DNA from: Paracoccus haematequi
GTDB taxonomy: Bacteria > Pseudomonadota > Alphaproteobacteria > Rhodobacterales > Rhodobacteraceae
Assembly: GCF_900631945.1 (NCBI RefSeq)
Contig: NZ_UZWE01000042.1
Span: 1 to 62,931, forward strand
Reading direction: 5' to 3'
Length of the DNA stretch: 62,931 nucleotides
In this document: piece after piece, positions 40,652 through 50,514 of the stretch
Position numbering within the stretch: position 1 is the first letter of the stretch
Layout: each line of letters opens with the position of its first letter
Position numbers and translations under genes: made by a program
Notes under the pieces: generated by a model
Databases searched by the model: none
The model's input: the letters and a program-made list of their open reading frames with translations, nothing else
What the model was told of the DNA's origin: nothing

Positions 40652-41833
40652 CTAGGACGCGCCCCGCCGGGCCAGCAGGTCCAACGCCTCCTCGGCGATG
40701 ACCTGTTCCTCGTCGGTGGGGATGACCAGGGCGGCGATGCGGCTGGCGAAGGTGCTGATCCGGCGGGCATTCGCCGCGTTGGCGGCGGGGTCCAGATCCA
40801 GGCCAAGCCAGGCCAGCCGTTCGCAGACCGCCGCGCGGATCCGGGGCTGATGCTCGCCGATGCCGGCGGTGAAGACCAGGGCGTCGATGCCGCCCATCGT
40901 CGCGGCCAGGCGCGCGGCCTCTCCGGCGATGCGCAGGCAGAACAGGGCGATGGCCTCGGCGGCTTCGGGGCGGTCGCTGTCCAGCAGCTCGCGGCTGTCG
41001 GCATCGATGCCCGAGACGCCCAGCAACCCGCTTTCGTGATAGAGGGTGCGCTCGACCCGCTCCAGGCTCCAGCCCATCGGTCCCAGCAGGTGCAGCACAA
41101 CGCCCGGATCCAGGGCGCCGCAGCGGGTGGCCATGGGGATCCCGTCCAGCGTCGAAAATCCCATCGAACTGTCGCGGCTGACGCCCCCCTGCATCGCGCA
41201 GAGGCTGGCGCCGCTGCCCAGATGCGCCGCCACCACGCGGGCGTCGGGCGGTAGGTCGTGCAGCGCCCCGGCGATGTGGCGATAGGACAGGCCGTGGAAG
41301 CCATAGCGGCGGATGCCCGCGTCGTGCAGCGCGCGCGGGATCGCAAGGCGGCGGGCCAGCGGATCCTGGCTGGCATGGAAGGCCGTGTCGAAGGACGCGG
41401 TCTGCAACAGCCCCGGAAACAGCGTCCGCGCCGCCGCGATCAGGCGCAGGCTTTGCGGCTGGTGCAGGGGGGCCAGCCGCGACAGTTGGCCGATCCGCGC
41501 CAGGCTGGCTTCGTCGATGCGCGCGGGTCCGGTGAACAGGTCGCCGCCATGGACCACCCGGTGGCCGACCGCCGCAAGGTCCGACAGGTCGACATGCCCG
41601 CCCAGCCAGCCAAGCGCTGCGTCCAGCACCGCCGTCATGTCCCCGGCACCGGCATCGGGCAGGCGCTGCGCCAGGTGCCGCCCGTCCAGGGTCAGCCGCA
41701 CCTCGAACGGGTCGTCGCGAAAGTCGATCACGGCGCGGGCCAGCGGCCGGGGCCGGTCGTCGGCGACGGCATAGAAGCCCAGCTTCACCGTCGAAGATCC
41801 GGCGTTGAAGGTCAGGATCGACGCGCCGCTCAT
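40652..41833 (-). CDS. ackA: Acetate kinase
   Basis: 393 residues of the acetokinase family, which interconverts acetyl phosphate + ADP and acetate + ATP. N-terminal ILTFNAGSSTVKLGFYA, substrate arginine region VGHRVVHGGDLF, FDTAFHASQDPL, the phosphate loop AAHLGSGASLCAMQGG and C-terminal FTAGIGEHQPRIRAAV are all present. The start overlaps the phosphotransacetylase stop (ATGA). Together they run the acetyl-CoA/acetate route; propionate or butyrate are possible alternative substrates. Confidence 0.94.
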   Translation of the reverse strand: MSGASILTFNAGSSTVKLGFYAVADDRPRPLARAVIDFRDDPFEVRLTLDGRHLAQRLPDAGAGDMTAVLDAALGWLGGHVDLSDLAAVGHRVVHGGDLFTGPARIDEASLARIGQLSRLAPLHQPQSLRLIAAARTLFPGLLQTASFDTAFHASQDPLARRLAIPRALHDAGIRRYGFHGLSYRHIAGALHDLPPDARVVAAHLGSGASLCAMQGGVSRDSSMGFSTLDGIPMATRCGALDPGVVLHLLGPMGWSLERVERTLYHESGLLGVSGIDADSRELLDSDRPEAAEAIALFCLRIAGEAARLAATMGGIDALVFTAGIGEHQPRIRAAVCERLAWLGLDLDPAANAANARRISTFASRIAALVIPTDEEQVIAEEALDLLARRGAS

Positions 41834-43230
41834 CTGCGGACCTCGGGGGCGGCGCGGCGCGCGACGATCAGCCGGGCCAGGGCGGCCGAGGCGATGCGGG
41901 CCGACAGCGGATCGGCGCGGCTGGTCAGCACGATCGGCACCCGCGCGCCCAGCACCAGCCCCGCGGCGGTGGCACCCGCGAAATAGATCAGCTGCTTGGC
42001 CAGCATGTTCCCGGCCTCCAGATCCGGGACCAGCAGGATGTCGGCCTGCCCGGCGACCGGGGATGCGATGCCCTTGGTCCGCGCGGCCTCGGGGCTGATG
42101 GCGTTGTCGAAGGCCAGCGGGCCGTCGACCAGCCCGCCGGTGATCTGGCCGCGCGCGGCCATCACCGTCAGGGCGGCGGCGTCCAGCGTCGCGGGCATGG
42201 CCGGGTTCACGGTCTCTGCCGCCGCCAGCACCGCGACGCGAGGCTGGTCGGCGCCCAGCAGCCGCATCAGGTCGATGGCGTTCTGGGCGATGTCGCGTTT
42301 GTGGTCCAGCGTCGGCGCGATGTTGATCGCCGCATCGGTGACGATCACCGGCTTGCCATAGGCGGGCACGTCCATGACATAGGCATGGCTGATCCGCCGC
42401 CCGGTGCGCAGCCCGGATTCGCGCGCCACCACCGCGCCCAGAAGCTCGTCCGAATGCAGGCTGCCCTTGACCAGAACCTCGACCCGGCGGGCCACGGCCA
42501 GTTCCACCGCGCGGGCTGCGGCGGCGTGGCTGTGTTCCGTCGGCTCGATGGCCATGCCGTCCAGGGACACCCCCGCATCGGCGGCGGCGGCGCGGATCTT
42601 TTCCTCGGGTCCGATCAGCAGCGGCTCCAGAAGGCCCTCGTCGCGGACCTCGGCGGCGCCCAGGATGGCGGCGCGGGAACAGGGATGGACGATGGCCGCG
42701 CGGATCGGCGGCAGGGTGCGCGCCTCGTCGATGAAGGGGGCATAGCGGCTGGCCGGCAGCAGCACCGCCCGGCGGGCGGGCGCGGCGGGCAGGGTCATGT
42801 CGGTCGCCGGGGCGATCACGGTCGCGCTGCCCTCCAGCACCCGCTGGCCGCGTTGGTTGACGCACAGCGTGTCAAGCCGCACGATCCGGTCGGGATCGCG
42901 CTTTTCCGCGACGCGGACGGTGGCGGTGATGGTGTCGCCCGGCAGGACCGAGGCCAGGAAGCGGGCGGATTGTTCCAGATGGATCGTGCCCGGTCCGGGC
43001 AGGCGCGTGCCCAGCAGGGCCGAGACCATCGCCGCCGTCCACATGCCATGCGCCGCGCTGTGGCCGCCGGGACCGCCCGCCGCGAAGACCGGATCCAGGT
43101 TGGCGGGGTTCACGTCGCCCGACACGGCCGCGAACAGCGAGATGTCGTTGACCCCCATGGTGCGGGTGATGGACGCCTGGTCGCCGATCTTCAGCGCGGC
43201 GAAGGTGTGGTTCTTCAGGGCCTCGGACAA
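41830..43230 (-). CDS. Bifunctional MaoC hydratase-like / phosphate acetyltransferase
   Basis: 466 residues. An N-terminal MaoC-type hot-dog domain (1-~145) has the hydratase-2 pattern ISLFAAVSGDVNPANLD with D and N, then H in GGHSAAHGMW. The C-terminal PTA_PTB domain (~150-460) has HPCSRAAILGAAEVRDEG and GSLHSDELLGAVVARESGLR. The fusion is common in alphaproteobacteria and is annotated as enoyl-CoA hydratase/phosphate acetyltransferase. It makes acetyl phosphate (or butyryl phosphate) for the kinase next door, and the hydratase could feed (R)-3-hydroxyacyl-CoA to the PHA synthase 9 bp upstream. Confidence 0.92.
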   Translation of the reverse strand: MSEALKNHTFAALKIGDQASITRTMGVNDISLFAAVSGDVNPANLDPVFAAGGPGGHSAAHGMWTAAMVSALLGTRLPGPGTIHLEQSARFLASVLPGDTITATVRVAEKRDPDRIVRLDTLCVNQRGQRVLEGSATVIAPATDMTLPAAPARRAVLLPASRYAPFIDEARTLPPIRAAIVHPCSRAAILGAAEVRDEGLLEPLLIGPEEKIRAAAADAGVSLDGMAIEPTEHSHAAAARAVELAVARRVEVLVKGSLHSDELLGAVVARESGLRTGRRISHAYVMDVPAYGKPVIVTDAAINIAPTLDHKRDIAQNAIDLMRLLGADQPRVAVLAAAETVNPAMPATLDAAALTVMAARGQITGGLVDGPLAFDNAISPEAARTKGIASPVAGQADILLVPDLEAGNMLAKQLIYFAGATAAGLVLGARVPIVLTSRADPLSARIASAALARLIVARRAAPEVRR

Positions 43231-43239
43231 TGCGCGCTC

Positions 43240-45030
43240 CTATCGCTGGAAGACATGGGTGCCGGGGGCGTCGCCCAGCGGCGGATAGCCCGCCTTGGGT
43301 GCGCCCATCGCGGGCGGCGCGGCGGGATCGCCCGACCGCGCGGCCAGCCAGCCCGCCCAGGCGGGCCACCAGGATCCCGCGTCGGGTTCATGGGCGGCAA
43401 GCCAGTCGGCCGCCGATACCAGGGCGCCGTCCTGCGGGCGGGTGCCGATGCGGTAATGGCGGCGCGGATGGCCGGGTTCGCTGACGATCCCGGCATTGTG
43501 CCCCCCCGAGGTCAGGGCGAAGGTGATCTCGGTATCGGTGAACTGGTGGATCTTGTAGACGGATTTCCAGGGCGCCACATGGTCGCGTTCGGTGCCCACC
43601 GCGAAGATCGGGATGCGGATGTTCTGCAGGGCGGCGGGGCGGCCCTCGACCATGAAGCGCCCGGCGGCCAGTTCGTTGTCCAGATACAGCCGTTGCAGGT
43701 ATTCCGAATGCATCCGCCAGGGCATCCGGGTGCTGTCGGCGTTCCAGGCCATCAGGTCGGTCATCGGGCTGCGCTGGCCCATCAGGTAATCGTGGACCAG
43801 CCGCGACCAGACCAGGTCGTTCGACCGCAGCAACTGGAACGCCCCCGCCATCTGGTCGTCGGACAGATAGCCCCGGTTCCACATCATGCTGTCCAGGAAA
43901 TGCATCTGGCTGGCGTCGATGAACAGCGCCAGTTCACCCGGCTCGGTGAAATCCACCTGCGCCGCCAGCAGCGTCAGCGAGGCCAGCCGGTCCCCGGCCC
44001 GCGCGCCCATCGCCGCCGCCGCGATCGCCAGCAGCGTGCCGCCCAGGCAATAGCCCGCCGCATGGACCCGCGTTCCCGGCACGATGGCTTGCACCGCATC
44101 CAGCGCCGCCGTCACGCCCTGGCGGCGATAATCCTCCATCGTCAGGTCGCGGTCCGTGGCGTCGGGATTGCGCCACGAGATGGCGAAGACCGTGAAGCCC
44201 TGTCCGACCAGCCAGCGGATCAGCGAGTTTTCGGGCGACAGATCGAGGATATAGTATTTCATGATCCAGGCGGGCACGATCAGCACCGGCTCGGGTCGGA
44301 CCTGCCCGGTCGACGGCGCGTACTGGATCAGTTCGATCAGGTGGTTGCGGAAGACCACCTTGCCGGGCGTGACGGCGACGGTTTCGCCGGGGCGGAAGGC
44401 CTCGGCCCCGGCGGGCGGCTGGCGGTTCAGCAGTCGCACCGCGTCCTCGAGCCAGTTCTGCCAGCCCCGCCACAGGTTCGTCCCGCCGGTTTCCCAGGTC
44501 CGGGCCAGAACCTCGGGATTGGTCAGCGGGTTGTTCGAGGGCGAGAACATGTCCAGCCACTGTTTCGCGGCGAAGGACACCACATCCTCGTGATGCTTCA
44601 TCACGCCCGGCACCTCGTGCGTGGCGTTGTGCAGCCATTGCTGGCCCAGCAGGAATCCCTGCGCCAGGGCCGAGAACGGCATCCGCCCCCAGCCCTCGTG
44701 GCGGAAGCGGTTGTCGCCGGGCAGCGGCTGGATCGCGGGCGGCGCCTTGGGGTCGATGGCCGAGGACATCAGCCAGGTCATCAGCCGCCCGGTCTTGCGC
44801 GCGCCCTTCCACAGCAGTTCGGCCCGCTTGCCGGGGGCCTGCGCCAGGTGAAAGCCCCAGTCGAAGCCCGCAAGCGCCAGCGATCCGGGCGAGACGCCGC
44901 CGGTCAGTTGTCCGCCAAGCGCCTCTCGCATCCGGTCCATGGCCTGGAAGGCGGCAAGGCCCAGGGTGGCATCCTGGTCGGCGGCCGGCATCTGCGCGGG
45001 ACGCGCATGGGGGATTGTCTGGTCGGTCAT
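43240..45030 (-). CDS. phaC: Class I poly(3-hydroxyalkanoate) synthase
   Basis: 596 residues, normal for class I PhaC. The N-terminal ~200 residues are the PhaC_N domain (FSPSNNPLTNPEVLARTWET). The alpha/beta-hydrolase core has the lipase-like box G-Y-C328-L-G-G with the catalytic cysteine, FAISWRNPD and, late, the catalytic aspartate and histidine regions (GTERDHVAPWKSVY, TSGGHNAGI). It polymerises (R)-3-hydroxyacyl-CoA on granules. It heads the phaC, MaoC-PTA, ackA operon and is divergent from a phasin-like gene; their shared promoter has an FNR-type box. Confidence 0.95.
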   Translation of the reverse strand: MTDQTIPHARPAQMPAADQDATLGLAAFQAMDRMREALGGQLTGGVSPGSLALAGFDWGFHLAQAPGKRAELLWKGARKTGRLMTWLMSSAIDPKAPPAIQPLPGDNRFRHEGWGRMPFSALAQGFLLGQQWLHNATHEVPGVMKHHEDVVSFAAKQWLDMFSPSNNPLTNPEVLARTWETGGTNLWRGWQNWLEDAVRLLNRQPPAGAEAFRPGETVAVTPGKVVFRNHLIELIQYAPSTGQVRPEPVLIVPAWIMKYYILDLSPENSLIRWLVGQGFTVFAISWRNPDATDRDLTMEDYRRQGVTAALDAVQAIVPGTRVHAAGYCLGGTLLAIAAAAMGARAGDRLASLTLLAAQVDFTEPGELALFIDASQMHFLDSMMWNRGYLSDDQMAGAFQLLRSNDLVWSRLVHDYLMGQRSPMTDLMAWNADSTRMPWRMHSEYLQRLYLDNELAAGRFMVEGRPAALQNIRIPIFAVGTERDHVAPWKSVYKIHQFTDTEITFALTSGGHNAGIVSEPGHPRRHYRIGTRPQDGALVSAADWLAAHEPDAGSWWPAWAGWLAARSGDPAAPPAMGAPKAGYPPLGDAPGTHVFQR

Positions 45031-45097
45031 CGCGGTCCTTGGGTGGTTGCGGGTCGCGGAATGGTTTATCCTCTAGCGGCAGGACTGCCAGCCGGTA

Positions 45098-45111
45098 TTG
45101 ACATGGGTCAA
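45098..45111. promoter_or_regulatory. FNR/NNR-type box in the phaC/phasin-like divergent promoter
   Basis: TTGACATGGGTCAA is a perfect TTGAC-N4-GTCAA dyad, matching sites of Crp/Fnr-family anaerobic regulators (FnrP, NNR) in Paracoccus. It is centred about 74 bp from the phaC start and 57 bp from the phasin-like start. A further dyad GGCAG-GA-CTGCC at 45078-45089 lies beside it and could bind a PHA regulator. Confidence 0.65.
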
Positions 45112-45161
45112 GGCTTCCGGCCGGGCGTGTCCCTATGGTTCAGGCGCTTTCAGACAGGATC

Positions 45162-45485
45162 ATGGATATGAAACACGACAAGACCGCGACGCCGAAGACG
45201 GCCGCTTTGCCGGATGTCCCCTGGATGACCAACCTGCCCCAGGTGCTGGCCTGGCCCTTGCGGGTCCAGGACATGCTGTGGCGCGAGACGCTGCTGTCCA
45301 TCGCCCGGATGGCGGAATTGCGCGCCGATTGCCTGCGGAACCTGGCCCGCGCGGGCACGCCGATGGACGCCGCCGCGATCCAGGGCGAATACGCGCGCAA
45401 GTTGCTGGACCTGGCGCAGCAGGATGGCGACCGCCTTGCCCGCGCGGTCAGGGACGCGGCCCCGGCCGCCCGCAAAGCCGCCTGA
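45162..45485 (+). CDS. Small phasin-like protein
   Basis: About 107 residues, mostly amphipathic helix with no membrane segment. VQDMLWRETLLSIARMAELR and EYARKLLDLAQQDGDRLARA are typical of short phasin-like or granule-associated proteins. The start is ATG 45162 (alternatives 45135, 45168). The divergent position opposite phaC with a shared promoter supports a granule role. It is not a clear member of the phasin_2 family. Confidence 0.65.
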   Translation: MDMKHDKTATPKTAALPDVPWMTNLPQVLAWPLRVQDMLWRETLLSIARMAELRADCLRNLARAGTPMDAAAIQGEYARKLLDLAQQDGDRLARAVRDAAPAARKAA

Positions 45486-45566
45486 TCCGCCATTCGATGA
45501 CCTTCCCGGCGCGCCATCGGCGCGCATCGCCGGTCTGACCCCCTTTTCCAGAACGACGGTGACCCG

Positions 45567-48230
45567 ATGACCGACCCGCGCGCGCCCGAAAACGCCCATG
45601 CCCGCCCCGCGGCCGAGATCCTGGCGGCGCTCGACGCCTCGCCCTCGGGCCTGACCGGGGCCGAGGCCGCCGCCCGTCTGGCACGGCACGGCCCGAACAG
45701 CCTGCCGGGCGCGCGGCCGCGTCCGGCCATCCTGCGGTTCCTGGCCCAGTTCAACAACGCGCTGATCTATTTCATGCTGGCGGGCGCGGCCGCCGCGCTC
45801 GCCCTGTCCCATTACGTCGATGCGGGCGTGATCCTGGCGGTGGTGATCGTCAACGCGGTCGTGGGATTCTTGCAAGAGGGCAAGGCGGAAAGCGCGCTGA
45901 ACGCCATTCGCGGCATGATCGCCCCGCGCGCCAGCGTGCTGCGCGACGGCCGCCGCGTCAGCGTGGCCGTGGCCGATCTGGTGCCGGGCGACGTGGTGCT
46001 GATCGAGGCGGGGGACCGGGTGCCCGCCGACCTGCGCCTGATCGCCGCCCGCAGCCTGCTGATCGACGAGGCGGTGCTGACCGGGGAATCCGTCGCCACG
46101 TCGAAATCCACCGATCCGGTGACCCAGGGCGCGCCGCTGGGCGACCGCCGGTCGATGGCCTTTTCCGGCACCCTGGTCGCCGCCGGACAGGGCAGCGGCG
46201 TCGTGACCGCCACCGGCCGGGCCACGGAAATCGGCCATATCAGCGCCCTGCTGCGCCAAGTCGAGACGCTGACCACGCCGCTGCTGCGCCAGATCAACGC
46301 CTTCGCGCGGCGCTTCACCATCCTCGCATTCGTCGGCGCGGCGGCGGTCTTTGCCTTCGCCGTGGCCCTGCGCGGCTATGCCTGGGACGACGCGCTGATG
46401 GCGGTGGTGGCCCTGGCCGTGGGCCTGGTCCCCGAGGGGCTGCCCGCCGTCATCACCATCACCCTGGCCATCGGCGTGCAGCGCATGGCCGCCCGCCGCG
46501 CCGTGATCCGCCGCCTGCCCGCGGTCGAGACGCTGGGCGCGACCTCGATCATCTGCTCGGACAAGACCGGCACCCTGACCCGCAACGAGATGACCGTGCG
46601 CCGGGTGGTCACCGCCGATGGCGTCACGCTGGTCGAGGGCGCGGGCTATGACCCGACCGGCCATGGCTTCGCCCCGGATCCGGTGGCGCGCGATCTGCTG
46701 CGGGCGGGGCTTCTGTGCAACGACGCCGAACTGCATCCCGGCGGCTGGACGGTCGAGGGCGACCCGATGGAGGGCGCGCTGATCGCCGCCGCGATCAAGG
46801 CAGGGCTGGACCCCGCCGCCGAACGCGCGGGCGGGCGGCTGGACGCCATCCCCTTCGATGCCGAACACCGTTTCATGGCGACCCTGCACGACACGGGCGG
46901 CGGCCGCATCCTGCTGGTCAAGGGCGCGCCCGAACGGATCCTGGCGATGTGCGCCCACCAGGCCGCCGCCGCAGGCCCGCAGCCGCTGGACGCCGCCTTG
47001 TGGACCGACCGCATCGCCCAGACCGCGCGCGAGGGCGAACGGGTGCTGGGCTATGCCATGAAGCCGATGCCCGCCGGCACCGCCCGGATCGGCTTTCCCG
47101 ACGTGCAGGACGGGCTGACCTTCCTGGGCATCACCGGCTTCATCGACCCGCCGCGCCCCGAAGCCATCGAGGCCATCGCCGAATGCCGCCGCGCCGGGAT
47201 CGAGGTGCGGATGATCACCGGCGACCACGCGGAAACCGCAGCCGCCATCGCCCGCCAACTGGGCCTGGCAAGCGACCCGCAGGTGCTGACCGGCCAGGAT
47301 CTGGACCGCATTTCGGATGCCGATTTCGCCGCGGCGGTGGCCCGGACCCAGGTCTTTGCCCGCACCAGCCCCGAACACAAGCTGCGCATCGTCCGCGCCC
47401 TGCAATCGCGCGGCAATGTCGTCGCCATGACCGGCGACGGGGTGAACGACGCGCCGTCCCTGAAACAGGCCGATGTCGGCATCGCCATGGGCATCAAGGG
47501 CACCGAAGCCGCCAAGGAAGCGGCCGAGATCGTGCTGATGGACGACAATTTCGCCTCGATCGTCGCCGCCGTGCGCGAGGGCCGGACCGTCCACGACAAT
47601 ATCCGCAAGGTGATCGCCTGGACCCTGCCCACCAACGGCGGCGAGGCGCTGACGGTCATCACCGCGATCCTGCTGAACTTCGCGCTGCCGATGACGCCCG
47701 TCCAGATCCTGTGGGTCAACCTGATCCTGGCCGCGACGCTGGGCCTGGTCCTGGCCTTCGAGCCGACCGAGCCGGGCGTCATGGCCCGCCCGCCGCGCAA
47801 GGCCCAGGCCGGGCTGCTGACGCCCTTCATGGTCTGGCGCATCGGCTTCGTGTCGGTGATGTTCATGGCCATCTCGCTGGCGGTGTTCTTCTGGGCGCTG
47901 AGCCAGGGCCGAGACATCGAAGCCGCGCGAACAATGGTCGTCAACACGCTGGTGGTGCTGGAAATATTCTATCTGTTCAACGTCCGTTACCTGCACATGA
48001 CCTCATTCACGCTGACAGGGGTCAAGGGCACCGGCCCGGTGCTGGCGGCCATCGCCGTGGTGGCCGCCGGGCAACTGGCCTTCACCTATCTGCCGGTCAT
48101 GCACCGCATTTTCGAATCGCGCCCGCTGGGGCTGGCGGACGGCATCGCCATCATCGCCATCGGCGCGCTGTCGCTGGTCGTGCTGGAGATCGAAAAGCAC
48201 CTGCTGCGCGACAGGTTCGGCGGCGAATGA
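45567..48230 (+). CDS. P2-type cation-transporting ATPase
   Basis: 887 residues. N-terminal cation ATPase domain (GLTGAEAAARLARHGPNSLP), TGES at 172-175 with VLTGESVATSKS, intramembrane PEGLP at 289-293, phosphorylation site D332-KTGTLT and MTGDGVNDAPSLKQADVGIA. About ten membrane helices are visible, the last six in the Cation_ATPase_C region. PEGLP and the lack of metal-binding cysteines place it in the calcium/sodium-type P2 group rather than with heavy-metal pumps. The ion is not determinable by eye. It stands downstream of the phasin-like gene, 81 bp away. Confidence 0.92.
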   Translation: MTDPRAPENAHARPAAEILAALDASPSGLTGAEAAARLARHGPNSLPGARPRPAILRFLAQFNNALIYFMLAGAAAALALSHYVDAGVILAVVIVNAVVGFLQEGKAESALNAIRGMIAPRASVLRDGRRVSVAVADLVPGDVVLIEAGDRVPADLRLIAARSLLIDEAVLTGESVATSKSTDPVTQGAPLGDRRSMAFSGTLVAAGQGSGVVTATGRATEIGHISALLRQVETLTTPLLRQINAFARRFTILAFVGAAAVFAFAVALRGYAWDDALMAVVALAVGLVPEGLPAVITITLAIGVQRMAARRAVIRRLPAVETLGATSIICSDKTGTLTRNEMTVRRVVTADGVTLVEGAGYDPTGHGFAPDPVARDLLRAGLLCNDAELHPGGWTVEGDPMEGALIAAAIKAGLDPAAERAGGRLDAIPFDAEHRFMATLHDTGGGRILLVKGAPERILAMCAHQAAAAGPQPLDAALWTDRIAQTAREGERVLGYAMKPMPAGTARIGFPDVQDGLTFLGITGFIDPPRPEAIEAIAECRRAGIEVRMITGDHAETAAAIARQLGLASDPQVLTGQDLDRISDADFAAAVARTQVFARTSPEHKLRIVRALQSRGNVVAMTGDGVNDAPSLKQADVGIAMGIKGTEAAKEAAEIVLMDDNFASIVAAVREGRTVHDNIRKVIAWTLPTNGGEALTVITAILLNFALPMTPVQILWVNLILAATLGLVLAFEPTEPGVMARPPRKAQAGLLTPFMVWRIGFVSVMFMAISLAVFFWALSQGRDIEAARTMVVNTLVVLEIFYLFNVRYLHMTSFTLTGVKGTGPVLAAIAVVAAGQLAFTYLPVMHRIFESRPLGLADGIAIIAIGALSLVVLEIEKHLLRDRFGGE

Positions 48231-48255
48231 CCCGTCACGGACAGTCCGGAACGCC

Positions 48256-50514
48256 CTATGCCTCGATCCGCACCGGGACGCCCTTGTAGGCCGGGGTCTT
48301 GGACGCCTGGTCATGCAGGAACAAGGGCACCAGGGGATTGGCCTCGGGGTAATAGGCGGCGATGCAGCCGCGCGGCAGGTCATAGGGTGTGACGCTCAGC
48401 CCCTCGACCCGGCGGGTGATCTGGTCGTCGACGGCCGTCACCAGGGCCACCCGCTGACCTTCGGCCAGACCGGCGCGCTCCATGTCGGCGCGCGACACCA
48501 GGACGATCATCCGGTCGCCTTTCAGCCCCCGCAGCCGGTCGGAAAAGCCATAGATCGTGGTGTTGAACTGGTCGTTCGACCGCAGCGTGATCAGCGTGAA
48601 GGCGCCCTCGGCGGGATCGCCGCCAAGCGCGGACAGATCGGCCGGAAGGGTGAATTCCGCCTTGCCGCTGTCGGTTTCCCAATCGCGTTCGCGGGCCGAA
48701 TTGCCGCGATAGAAGCCGCCGGGTTCGTTCATCCGCGCGTTGAAGTCGGCGAACTGATCGGGATAGGTCTCCTCGATCAGGTCGCGGATGCGGGCATAGT
48801 CGGCCACCCAGTCGTCCCACGCGACGCGCGGATTGGGCGGCAGCGTCGCCTTGGCGATGCCCGCGACGATGGCGGTTTCCGACAGCAGGTGCCGCGAGGC
48901 CGGGGGACGCCTGCCGATGGAACCGTGGATATGGCTGAGGCTGTCCTCCATCGTCACGGTCTGCGGGCCGGATTTCTGCCGGTCGCGTTCCGCCCGGACC
49001 AGGCAGGGCAGCAGCCAGGCCCCCGGTCCCGCCAGCACATGCGTCCGGTTCAGCCGGGTGGCGATCTGCACGTTCAGGTCCAGCGTGGCCCAGGCAGGCT
49101 CGGTGCGGGTCAGGTCGGGGCTTGCCCGGCCGAAATTCCCACCCAGGCTGACAAAGCCCCGGACGGTGCCGTCGATCAGGCCCTGGGCCACCTCGACCGT
49201 GGTCATGCCGGTGTCGCAGGGCGGGTCGAAGTCGAACATCCGCGCCAGCCTGTCCAGCGGCACCAGTTCCGGCTTTTCCGAAATGCCGACCGTCCGCTGG
49301 CCCTGGACGTTGGAATGGCCGCGCACCGGACAGATGCCCGCGCCCTGGCGGCCGATATGGCCGCCCATCAGCAGCAGGTTGACCAGCATCCCGACGCTGT
49401 CGCCGCCATGGACATGCTGGGTCAGGCCCATGCCATAGATGCCGATCACCCGCTTGGAGCGCGCGAACAGTTCCGCCACCTCGACCAGATCGGTCCGAGA
49501 CAGGCCCGATGTCGCCTGGATCCGGTCCCAGGACAGGCCGCGGATCCAGGCCTCGAACGGATCGAAATCGTGGCAATGCCGGGCGATGAAGTCGCGGTCC
49601 AGGGCGCCGATGTCGAACAGGTGCTTGCAGATGCCGGCGAGGGCCGCGATGTCGCCGCCGGGGCGCAGTTGCAGATACAGATCTGACACCGGCGTGGCGC
49701 GCCCGGTCAGCATCTGTGCCGGATCCTGGGGATTCATGAATTCGACCAGCCCGCGTTCGCGCACCGGGTTGAAGGTGACGATCTTGCAGCCCCGCCGGAT
49801 GGCCTGCTGGATCGGATGCAGAAAGCGCGGGCTGTTCGATCCGGTATTCTGGCCGAAGAACAGCATCAGGTCGCAATGGTCGAAATCGTCCAGCACGCAG
49901 GTTCCGACCGGCGCGCCGATGGCACGCTTCAACGCGACGCTGGTCGTCTCGTGGCACATGTTGGAGCTGTCGGGCAGGTTGTTGTGCCCATACAGCCGCC
50001 CGAACAGCGCATAGAGATAGGACGCTTCCAGGCTGGCCTTGCCCGAGGCGTAGAAGACCGTCGATTTGGGATCCAGCCCCTGCAACGCCTGGCCGATGGC
50101 CGCGAAGGCCTGGTCCCAGGTGGTGCGGACGTAACGGTCGCTGGCGGGGTCGTAGCGCATCGGATGGGTCAGGCGGCCAGCGGCCTCCAGGTCGTGGTCG
50201 GACCAGCCCCGCAGCTCGGTCAGGGTATGGCGGGCGAAGAAATCCGGCCCGCAGCGTTTTGGCGTCAGATCCCAGATGGTCGCCTTGGCGCCGTTCTCGC
50301 AGAACTCGGCCAGATGCGGGGACGGCGGCTTGGCCCAGGCGCAGGACGAACACATGTATCCGCCCGGCTTGTTCTGGCGGCGCAGCGTGTCCAGGACGCC
50401 CAGCCGGATGCGGTTCTGGCTGGCATGGCCCAGCACGCTGCGCAGCGACCCCCAGCCCCCGGTCGGATGGTCATAGAAGACGGTCGTCGGATCCTGGTCG
50501 CGTTCCTCGGTCAT
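48256..50514 (-). CDS. YdeP/FdhF-type molybdopterin oxidoreductase
   Basis: 752 residues of the FdhF/YdeP family (E. coli YdeP is of similar length and linked to acid resistance). The N-terminal GGYMCSSCAWAKP retains a C-x2-C pair. The molybdopterin domain has FYASGKASLEASYLYALFGR, DSSNMCHETTSVALKRAIGA and LFFGQNTGSNSPRF; the C-terminal dinucleotide-binding domain includes RSNDQFNTTIYGFSDRLRG. No Tat signal is seen, so it is cytoplasmic. ATG 50514 overlaps the catalase-like stop (ATGA). The substrate is unknown. Confidence 0.88.
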   Translation of the reverse strand: MTEERDQDPTTVFYDHPTGGWGSLRSVLGHASQNRIRLGVLDTLRRQNKPGGYMCSSCAWAKPPSPHLAEFCENGAKATIWDLTPKRCGPDFFARHTLTELRGWSDHDLEAAGRLTHPMRYDPASDRYVRTTWDQAFAAIGQALQGLDPKSTVFYASGKASLEASYLYALFGRLYGHNNLPDSSNMCHETTSVALKRAIGAPVGTCVLDDFDHCDLMLFFGQNTGSNSPRFLHPIQQAIRRGCKIVTFNPVRERGLVEFMNPQDPAQMLTGRATPVSDLYLQLRPGGDIAALAGICKHLFDIGALDRDFIARHCHDFDPFEAWIRGLSWDRIQATSGLSRTDLVEVAELFARSKRVIGIYGMGLTQHVHGGDSVGMLVNLLLMGGHIGRQGAGICPVRGHSNVQGQRTVGISEKPELVPLDRLARMFDFDPPCDTGMTTVEVAQGLIDGTVRGFVSLGGNFGRASPDLTRTEPAWATLDLNVQIATRLNRTHVLAGPGAWLLPCLVRAERDRQKSGPQTVTMEDSLSHIHGSIGRRPPASRHLLSETAIVAGIAKATLPPNPRVAWDDWVADYARIRDLIEETYPDQFADFNARMNEPGGFYRGNSARERDWETDSGKAEFTLPADLSALGGDPAEGAFTLITLRSNDQFNTTIYGFSDRLRGLKGDRMIVLVSRADMERAGLAEGQRVALVTAVDDQITRRVEGLSVTPYDLPRGCIAAYYPEANPLVPLFLHDQASKTPAYKGVPVRIEA

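Noticed and set aside
42301..45171. A 956-codon plus-strand open frame
   Set aside because: It is antisense to phaC and MaoC-PTA and holds no recognisable motif.
45150..47996. A 948-codon minus-strand open frame
   Set aside because: It is the antisense of the P-type ATPase, whose motifs are complete on the plus strand.
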